Shown piece by piece: positions 56,901-64,000 of a stretch of DNA of 64,000 nt (position 1 is the first letter of the stretch; the number at the start of each line of letters is the position of its first letter). The translations under genes and the position numbers were made by a program. Origin of the DNA: Plantago ovata. Its lineage: Eukaryota; Streptophyta; Magnoliopsida; Lamiales; Plantaginaceae. Below the pieces are notes generated by a model. It worked only from the letters and a program-made list of their open reading frames with translations. It was not told where the DNA came from and did not search any database. The stretch covers positions 80,152,753-80,216,752 of the forward strand of contig CM051456.1 of the NCBI GenBank assembly GCA_028274465.1, read 5' to 3'.

Positions 56901-57318
56901 GATCTGAGACAAGGCATTTTTCAACTATTGCTGAAGACCAATCTACGGTGTACAATCCTCCTGATCTTCTAGCAATCATAATAACCTTCTTTGTCTCGAA
57001 ATCAATAAGTTTACATTCATCACTTTTGATTTTGATGAAGTATCCTTTGTCAGCAAATTGACTCATGCTGAAAAGGTTAAACTTGAGATTTTTGACATAA
57101 AGAACTCCCGTAACGGTAATGCATCCTAACTTCACGTCACCATAGCGTTTTGTAGAACCAGAGCCTCCACCAGCAAACCTTATTGTTGGACCTTTAGACC
57201 ACCGTCTATAGTTTATAAGGTTATTCTTGTTGCCCGTCATGTGCTTTCCACAACCACTGTCAGAGTGCCAGATTGCATCGTTTGTCTCCGTGGCTGAAGT
57301 CTGCACAATCAAGAGCAA
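53928..57318 (-). pseudogene. SIRE-B pol: protease, integrase, RT, RNase H
   Basis: Protease: WHSDSGCGKHMTG. GAG-pre-integrase is interrupted by TAA at 56874-56872 ([12 protein letters not shown]). Integrase: [23 protein letters not shown]; the second catalytic Asp is Gly (IRTGHGTEF), while the Glu box ([11 protein letters not shown]) is kept. [22 protein letters not shown] and IYMDDIIFGSKD. RNase H: GYSDADHGGSTLDRKST, HSRTKHIDIRHHF, DQLADMFTKPL. Frameshifts lie near 54920 and 54590. Order is typical of copia. Confidence 0.88.
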
Positions 57319-57323
57319 ACAAG

Positions 57324-59240
57324 TTAATTATCCAATATTGGATGTCCATTAACATGTTCAAGAATGCGTCCAGTGGAAACCCAAGTCTTAAGTTTTTCAA
57401 CTTTGACTTGTTTTCTACTTGCTGAGGAACTAGGAGGTTTTGAGCCAAAAGACTTTTGATTCGTGCTGATCAAATCCACTTTCTCATGTGGTGTCTTGCT
57501 CGGTTGACCTTTTTGCTGAACATACTTTTCAGTAAGTTCTTTTCTTGAAAGGTTCCTTCTAGCCCTAGCATTTTGAGTCTTGTTAGAACTCTTAGGCTTG
57601 ATTTTGTTCATCTCTCTGAAGTATCTTTGCTGACTTTGCTTATACTCGTGAAAAAGTTGACTTTGCTTGGTTTTGAAACCGAGTCCACTTTTCGGAGAAT
57701 GCTGAGCCTTTGTGTCAGCAACCTTACTTGATTCAGGTTTGTCAGCAAAGGTCTTCTGATTACTTTTATTAATCTTGCCTTTTGACTTAACAAATTGCTT
57801 TTCAGCAACTTGTTTGGCAGAATGTTTTACAGTATCCTTTTTCTTTACAGTTTGCTTTTCAGCAACCTGTTTTCCTTTTAAAGTCTTGTTACTTTGAGTA
57901 GCAACAGCGGGCTTTACGGTCGTATGTACTTGATTGCATTTTTCAGCAACCTTAGATTGACCAAACTGATAGAGTTCTGGTTGACCACTATCAGTAGCAC
58001 GTACAAAGGAAATCGGTGATTTGTCTTTACGCAAGATTATTACGTCATCACCTTCATACGTTGCACCTAAACCTTCTTTCTGAGATGGATCTCTCAAATA
58101 AGAGTTTAGTTCAGTCAGCGTATTACTTGCATCAGCATAAGATTTGAAATTGATTTTCATCTTTTTCATTTCTTTGATTTCAGCAAGTAACTTTAGAATT
58201 GAGGACTGATACTCTTCCAATTCTATTTCCATCTGAGAATTCTTCTCTGTAGCTTCAGCAATCAACTTCTTGAGGCGCTTTATTTCAGCATCCTTCTCTT
58301 ATGTCTCTTCTTTCAGCAAGACATACTTTTCAGTAGTCTGCTTAGTCAGAGTCTCAGCATTTTGTAGTTTCTCTTGCTGTTTGCTCAGAGTTTTCTCAAA
58401 TCTTTCGATTTCTCCTTGAATCTTGTCTAGGTCAATCTCGTCTTCAATTTTTGAGTCAGAGTCATAGGTAGGATTGTTTACCTGACCGGCCATGAGGCAG
58501 AACTCGTAGTTTGACACATCTGGATAAGCTTCCATAGCTATTCCACACACTTCCTTGCCAATCTCTACGTCAAGAGTGGCTTCTTCATCGTCAGTGTCTG
58601 AGCTTTCTTCCTCACTGTCTTCGGAGCTAGTATCAATGCACAATGCATCAATTTTTGCTTGAAGCTTCTTCTTTTCTTCAGCAATAAAAGCTCTTTTGAA
58701 ATTCTTCTTCTTTTCAGCAGATTTGCCTTTCAGCAAAGGACAATTTGCTTTGAAGTGTCCAGGCTTTTTGCAGTAGAAACAGAGATCATTTCCAACTTGC
58801 TTGTTCAGCGAGCTAGTCGCATTCTTGTACTTATGGTAGTTGTTACCAAGATGCTTTTTCAGCTTCTCTTTTTCTTTTCGCCTTTCAAGTTCCTTACTGA
58901 TGAATTTCTTCATGTTTTTAACAACTAAAGCATTTTCATCAGCAGGCTCTTTATCATTCTTCTTTTCAGAAAATGATGGCTTTGCAGCAAGAGCAATGTT
59001 TTGCGATTTTTCAGCAAACACATTTTCTCTTTGCTTTGTCTCGTAGTTGACAGTAGCAAGATGAAAGAACAACTCTGTTGGTGTGATGTCTGGCATTCCT
59101 TGATTGTAGTAGAAGTTCTGAGTGTGGATCCATTCTTGGTTCAGACTTCTGATGATGGTTTTCACCTTCTCAGAATCTGAGTAACGATTTCCAACACCCA
59201 AGGCTTTCATCTCACTAACTAGAGTTATGAATCTGAAGTT
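57324..59240 (-). pseudogene. SIRE-B gag, 5' end missing
   Basis: Two frames in register, separated by TAA at 58301-58299. Contents: UBN2-type remnant (TLVSEMKALGVGNRYSDSEK), zinc knuckle CFYCKKPGHFKANC, acidic SSEDSEEESSDTDDEE region, coiled-coil (DKIQGEIERFEKTLSKQQEK), and a long Lys/Gln-rich C-terminus. Gag ends with a TAA before the protease frame. The N-terminal part is lost at the inverted junction near 59240. Confidence 0.85.
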
Positions 59241-60786
59241 GTGAATCTGAAGTTTAACCTTTTCAGCATGAGTCAATTCGCTGATAAAGGTTACTTCATC
59301 AAAATCAAAAGTGATGAATCTAAACTTATAGAATTTGAGACAAAGAAGGTTATTATGGTTGCTAGAAGATCCGGAGGATTGTACACTATAGATTGGTCTT
59401 CAGCAATCGTTGAAAAATGCCTTGTCTCAGATCACGATTGCCTTGCTGAAAAAGCATGGTTATGGCATAAACGAACAAGTCACCTAAACTTCAAGACGCT
59501 GAATAAGCTGTCTAAAAAGACACTTGTAGTTGGATTACCTAAGGTTACTTTCAAGAAGGATGGTGTTGGCAATGCATGTCAGCAAGGAAAGCAAACCAAT
59601 TCTTCTTTTATGAACAAGGCAGTACCGTCAACTACAAAACCTTTACAACTCTTGCACATGGACTTGTTTGAATCTTCTTCAACAAGCTATGCTGGTAAGA
59701 AATATGGTCTGGTGGTGGTAGATGACTATTCAAGATTCAATTGGGTAGTATTTATCAAACACAAGTCTGAAACAAGGACTGAAATACCTAACTTGCTGAA
59801 TAAGCTAGAAGTCATGAAAAATGACAAGGTAAAAGTCATATAGACAGACCATGGTACTCAGTTTCGAAACATGTACATAACTGAGTATTGCACTTCAAAA
59901 GGCATATAACATCAGTTATCCTCAGTAAGGACACCACAACAATATGGTGTTGCTGAAAGGAAGAATCGCACCCTAAAAGAAGCTGCAAGAACAATGCTTG
60001 CTGACACTGAAATAAGTGAAGCTTACTGGGTTGAAGCGATTAATACCGCCTGTTACACTCAAAATAGATGTCTGATTACTAAGGAATACAACAAAACTGC
60101 TTATGAGTTATTTGTTGGAAGACCTCCTAACATCACCTATCTAAGAGTATTTGGTTGTAAATGTTTTATTCTTAACAATGGTAGAGAATACCTAAGAACA
60201 TTTCAACCAAATGCAGACGAAGCGATATTTCTTGGTTACTCCTTGAATAGTAGAGCTTATAAAGTTTACAACAAAAAGGCACAAAAGATCGAAGAATCAG
60301 TGCATGTTGTATTCTACGAAAAGTCAGAAGGAGTGCCTGCTGAAGAAAAAATATCAGATTGTATGAAGAAGCTACTCATACACGAGCAAAAAACTGAATC
60401 TGATGCTAGGCAAATCAAGTCAATTGAACTAAATGATGATTCTGACAATGACTCTCCTCCCCCAAGTCATGACAAGATAAATATAGTACATGACAAAGAA
60501 TTTCCAGCAAAAGACGCAGTTGCTCCGGACATTGCTGAAACTATGCAACTTCCTGTGCCTGCTGATGAGTTACCACAATCTAGCAACAAAGTACCAGTAG
60601 TACTGAGCAAGTACATGCTGAAGAGTCACTTGCTGATGAGCAAACTTATCCAGATCCAAAGAGCAGAAAACCTGTTAATAAATGGATTAGAGATCATCCC
60701 TCTACGGATATGATTGGTGATATTGACAAACGCCAAGTGACTAGATCCAAAGTATCTGCTACTCATGGACATGCTGAAGAAGCAAA
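59241..60786 (+). pseudogene. SIRE-C: plus-strand pol fragment of a third SIRE copy
   Basis: It starts inside the protease-to-integrase linker (NLKFNLFSMSQFADKGYF) and runs through integrase ([28 protein letters not shown] segment) into the linker before RT. It is very similar to SIRE-B pol but keeps AWLWHKRTSH and the second integrase Asp (TDHGTQF), so it is a different copy. Stops lie near 59840 and 59907, and frame changes follow 60590. The CACTA element begins at 60787 inside ...ATHGHAEEAN. Confidence 0.85.
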
Positions 60787-60808
60787 CACTACAAGAAAAC
60801 AACCATTT

Positions 60809-61095
60809 AGCGACGGAATAATAGATATGGATAGCATCCGTCGCTATTTAGCGACAGATCGGTGAGTGTAGCGACGGATGAACACGAACTGCGCTCTAAG
60901 CTCAGTTCGTGCCACGAAACATCCAGTTCGTGTTCTAATTAGCGACGGATATGATTTATCCGTCGCTATTATAGCAATGGATAACTTTATCCGTCACTAA
61001 ATATATTGACCAGACTATTTTTTATGAAGGAAAAAAGGAAAATAAGTAAATAAATAAACATATAGCGACGGATCAGTTCATCCGTCGCTAAGTCG
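60809..61095. repeat. Subterminal palindrome cluster of the CACTA element
   Basis: Inverted pairs of AGCGACGGAT with ATCCGTCGCT at 60941-60967 (10+7+10) and 61064-61089 (10+6+10), with other single motifs. Within the cluster, 60880-60891 and 60924-60935 form 12-bp arms (GAACACGAACTG) enclosing a smaller TTCGTG-C-CACGAA palindrome at 60907-60919. In En/Spm such repeats bind a regulatory protein. Confidence 0.8.
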
Positions 61096-61865
61096 CGATA
61101 TACAAACGGGCGACCTTTCTTCTTCCTCATTTCTCTGTTTCTCCATTTTTCTTTTTCTCTCGTTTCTTCTTCTTCTTCTTCGATCCATCTCCAAACTCAA
61201 CCAATTCAAGCAAATTTTAGCTCAAATCGAAGCCTATCCAACAAGGAGGTCGATCCCTAATCAATTTGGAGGTTTTTTCAACAGTTTGAGGTAATTAACA
61301 TAAACCCTAAATTTTGGGTATTTTTCATTTGATAGTGATTTTAATTTTGATGGTGATTTTGATTGAATTTGTTCTATGTTTATTGAAGGCTAGGGTACGA
61401 GGAGCAAGACACCTCCACCGCCGGACCGCCACCGCCACCGCGCCGGACCACGACCACTTACTTTCTCCCTCTCTTCCCCATTTAAAAGGTTAGGATTCCT
61501 AATTGTTAGTTTATTAATTTTAATTTAGGGTATGTTAATTTTAATTTAGGATTTAGAGTTTCTTGATTGAATTTGTTAATTTAGAAACTTGTTAATTGTT
61601 AATTTAGATAGTACATCAATTGAATTTTGTTTAATCTGCCTAACCCTTTTTTTTCGTTTTTTCTTTTTTTCTTTTATGTTATTATGTACTTAGTTTCACT
61701 CAATTTTGGAAATGCTTAATAATTAACTCAATAAGAAAAAAGGAAAAAATGATTAATTAACTGAATAAGAAAAAAAGAATATGTGACTGCAATGAACACA
61801 TATTAGAAAGATAGAAAATATAAAAGTTAGAATTTTTATTAATAATATAGTTACATAACTCAATT
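61096..61865. other. Noncoding CACTA interior, UTR-like
   Basis: A C/T-rich tract (61115-61190) is followed by sequence like a plant 5' UTR and intron (gaggtaattaacataaaccctaa), a short GC-rich ccgccaccgcc stretch near 61420, and then AT-rich DNA. No protein is recognised. It could be a captured promoter and leader. Confidence 0.4.
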
Positions 61866-62187
61866 TTAGTCACTCTTCATCCCCTCGTCCTCGTCCTCGG
61901 AGCTTGACTCCTCATTCAAGAGTGACCAGTCGATGACATCCCTTGGATCGACAAGCCGCTGTTGACATAGCTTGCCGAAAACTCCAAGGTCTTCGAAGTA
62001 CTCAACCTCCTTGTGCTAACAAGGGGGAGGAGTAGGAGACTTGGGAGGAGGTGGAGGAAATGCCTCTTCCATAGCTTCCTCCATTTCAGCCCATATCTCG
62101 GGCTGAACTTGTGGTGGAGGAGAAGGTGGGGGGGGGGGGGGAATGTGGGGGTGTTTCTTCAAACCTGAATTTGTTAGGGTTTTCCAT
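61866..62187 (-). pseudogene. Small unrecognised ORF in the CACTA element, broken
   Basis: It opens MENPNKFRFEETPPHS at 62187. A run of C bases (about 62129-62141) shifts the frame into a proline-rich segment, then EIWAEMEEAMEEAFPPPPP, a TAG near 62019, and an orderly C-terminus (VEYFEDLGVFGKLCQQRLVD, then DWSLLNEESSSEDEDEG) ending at 61866. The ordered C-terminus suggests a real former gene. No family is recognised. Confidence 0.45.
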
Positions 62188-62905
62188 ATTTTTGTGAGAA
62201 TATGTTAAAATTAGGTGACTTCTTATAGTTGGTGTTGGGAATTCTAAAGGACAAATACACTTTATTATTAATGTATTAATGTACACATTCATGTAGCCAC
62301 ATTCATGTATAGGAAAAATTTATGAGGCATACATTTATGTAATGACTTTTAGAATTTTCGAAATTAAAGGATTTTTGGTAATATCTAATCATTTTATAAA
62401 GTGTGATGATGATATACATATATGCATAAAAAATACAAACACACTGGACACAGCATCACTTCCATATATATAGATTGATGAATGGTATGGTACTTGGCCT
62501 GGGCTTGTGAATGATTGTAGTATACTGGTACCGTAACAACAATATTTCTAATGCCGTTGTTACTGTACCAGCGTATTTCAACCATTCTCAAAGTTTAGTT
62601 CAATATCGTAATCATGCAAACCCTCTATTCTTAATAAGTTGAGTATACATAATGTAATATGTCAGCAAGAAATGTGTCTGGATGTTTAGGAGTTTGAAGT
62701 CCCCATCTTTAGTTAGTAACTAAAGATGGAGATTTCAAGATCCTAAAGATCCAGACATCCTTTCGTGTTCACATATAACGATGGATTTGTCTAAACACAT
62801 CTTGTATTTGTCTAAACACATCTTGTATTTGTCTAAACACATTAAGAGTTTGTATTTTAGTGTTTTGTATTTGAGTGTGATGATGCTATATGTATATTAG
62901 TTTCC
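62188..62905. other. Noncoding CACTA interior between divergent genes
   Basis: AT-rich with no coding frame. It includes inverted pairs near 62695-62760 (gtccccatctttagttagtaac with ctaaagatgg) and three direct repeats of ttgtctaaacacatcttgta near 62786-62840. Promoters for the flanking divergent genes may lie here. Confidence 0.4.
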
Positions 62906-63731
62906 ATGGATCAAGCACAGCAACCGGGCGGCCCTCGACGGATCAATGGGCTTCCATTATTGTCCACCAACGGATCTAAGTAAGTTCTTAATAAATTGGT
63001 ATTTAATTGTTCATGTATATATAGTTGTCAGTACTCCAACTTTTAATCTTTCAAAATGTGTGACAGGTTTCAACCTACTATAGCTTCTAGAAGGATTTCA
63101 ATTCTCATGAAAAGAGAGTTCTTTACGCCTCCTGGGAGTGGCGGACAAAGGTGGGCTACGGTTCCTCGACCCGTGAAGGAGCACTTGTGGGAAGAATTCC
63201 AGGTACTTTACTATCTTTACTTGAATATTTCTATATTGGATTCTTGGGGCATTGCCTTAATTAAATACGTGTACGTACATTACTTGTTTATCTGTTATTG
63301 GGGCATTGCCTATATTATCTATTCTTGGTGCATTGCCTATAGTATCTATTCTTGGGGCATTGCCTATAGTATCTATTCTTGGGGCATTGCCTTTACTGTA
63401 CATATGTGTACGCACATTATTTGTTCTTGTGGGGCACTGATGTGGTATTTTTTGTGGGATTGTTGTGTTGCAGAAATACTACTATGTCCCTCCTGCCAAT
63501 GCGGAGGAGATATTGAGGGTATTCAACATACGGGGGGAAAAGATTCACAGGCAGTCGATTTATTATGCCAAGGAAAGGTACTTTCGGCATAAAGAATGGG
63601 TTCGGTACCTCAATCCGGAACATCGGGATCTGTGGCTGGAATCGTGGCAGAACCATGTGACCCGTGAGCAGGCACATAGGGATGGGGCGTTGACGGCTGA
63701 AGGGGTCGGTTGGTTAGTGGAGAGCCCGTAG
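62906..63731 (+). CDS. Spliced CACTA gene, probable En/Spm (Tnp1/Ptta-type) protein, 155 aa
   Basis: Exons 62906-62979, 63067-63202 and 63474-63731, all GT-AG and in phase, give 155 residues without a stop. Motifs: RRISILMKREFFTPPGSG, WATVPRPVKEHLWEEFQ, and AKERYFRHKEWVRYLNPEH with many aromatic and basic residues. The 'W..VP..VKe.lW..f' pattern resembles plant En/Spm-family transposase accessory proteins (Pfam Transposase_24), by memory only. Intron 2 carries a 27-bp minisatellite (63289-63400). Such proteins usually bind subterminal repeats. It is shorter than usual family members. Confidence 0.6.
63289..63400 (+). repeat. 27-bp minisatellite in intron 2
   Basis: About four copies of a unit with core TTGGGGCATTGCC, at 63297, 63325, 63352 and 63379; a related single copy is at 63244. 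Confidence 0.75.
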
Positions 63732-64000
63732 GATTAGTGCTTTTTAGGATTGTTATTCTTTATCCGTACATTTTAGGATTCTCATTTATTTTAATCATTA
63801 TCTTCGTACCTTTTAGTTTCTTTGTACGTACACTTTTAGTTTTTTATTGAAATTTTGATTATCGTAAAATGAATCAATCGTATATATTTTGTTAGTCGTA
63901 CTCAATTTTGAGTTAAAATAACAAGTTTTCACATAAATTTAGTAAAACAAAAAATCAATTTAAAAAAAAAATCAGAGAAGTTAGCGACGGATTAGTTTAT
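63732..64000. other. 3' flank of the CACTA gene
   Basis: AT-rich, no ORF. It ends with tagcgacggattagtttat, another subterminal CACTA motif, so the element's 3' terminus is probably shortly beyond the window. Confidence 0.5.

Larger units (their letters stand above)
35020..59240 (-). mobile_element. SIRE-B: SIRE-like Ty1/copia element with a large third ORF
   Basis: The minus-strand order is gag (59240-57324), protease-integrase-RT-RNase H (57318-53928), third ORF (53021-36858, split by a gypsy element) and 3' LTR (36595-35020). The 5' LTR and start of gag are missing at a head-to-head junction near 59240. An extra ORF between pol and the 3' LTR is a known trait of the SIRE lineage. Frames are damaged throughout. 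Confidence 0.85.
60787..64000 (+). mobile_element. CACTA (En/Spm-type) element, 5' part, cut by window edge
   Basis: It begins CACTACAAGAAAAC inside SIRE-C pol; the three bases before it (aaa) would be the target duplication. Subterminal AGCGACGGAT/ATCCGTCGCT motifs occur in both orientations at 60811-61090 and again near the window end (63981 onward, agcgacggat), suggesting the 3' end is close. It contains one spliced plus-strand gene, a broken minus-strand ORF and a UTR-like CT-rich stretch (61115-61200). Full TNP2-type transposase is not seen, so the copy is probably non-autonomous. Confidence 0.8.

Overview
This window is plant nuclear DNA, very probably eudicot, from a repeat-rich block. 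The evidence is spliced GT-AG genes inside transposons, LTR retrotransposons primed by initiator tRNA-Met or tRNA-Asp, and plant-specific families: SIRE-like Ty1/copia, Athila-like Ty3/gypsy, a chromodomain gypsy, a FAR1/MULE element with a plant mobile domain gene, a TRIM and a CACTA element. I find no convincing host gene; nearly every base can be assigned to a nested or rearranged mobile element.

Layout. (1) 1-2204: minus-strand Athila-like gypsy element, mostly deleted, running off the left edge. (2) 2205-3678: an old LTR-like remnant and an unidentified stretch. (3) 3679-35019: a SIRE-like copia element (SIRE-A, +). Its gag is split by a second copia element (Copia-1, 5875-32023, target duplication tcaag), its pol is missing, and a TRIM (33223-33960) sits against its partial 3' LTR. 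Copia-1 is itself interrupted in its 5' LTR by a 6.86-kb MULE (6846-13705, target duplication tattaata) and in its reverse transcriptase by a non-autonomous Athila-like gag-protease element (19683-29131, target duplication agcgt). That element's 5' LTR carries a solo LTR (26715-27953, target duplication gtgag) of the same family as the element at 1-2204. (4) 35020-59240: a second SIRE-like element (SIRE-B, -) with LTR, a very large third ORF, pol and gag. It is interrupted by a complete chromodomain gypsy element (40979-51752, target duplication ttgag). (5) 59241-60786: plus-strand pol of a third SIRE copy, joined head-to-head to SIRE-B gag. (6) 60787-64000: 5' part of a CACTA element with an intron-containing gene.

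How the genes work together. The MULE has two convergent genes: a plant mobile domain protein (+), and a transposase (-) whose four exons join in frame into a 929-residue FAR1-MULE-SWIM protein with a lysine-rich linker and a C-terminal OTU protease domain. The retrotransposons show normal gag, protease, integrase, RT and RNase H order, but most frames carry stops or frameshifts. The 774-codon gag-protease ORF at 24053-26377 and the small ORF at 43826-44272 are intact.

The most unusual signal crosses element classes. Unrelated elements (two Athila-like families, Copia-1, the MULE, and less clearly the chromodomain gypsy LTR) carry clusters of short, mostly GC-rich palindromes. Many have 6-11 bp arms around a 3-base loop, with changing loop bases. 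They lie in LTRs, leaders or first introns, never in core coding sequence. All similarities are judged by eye; no search or alignment was run.
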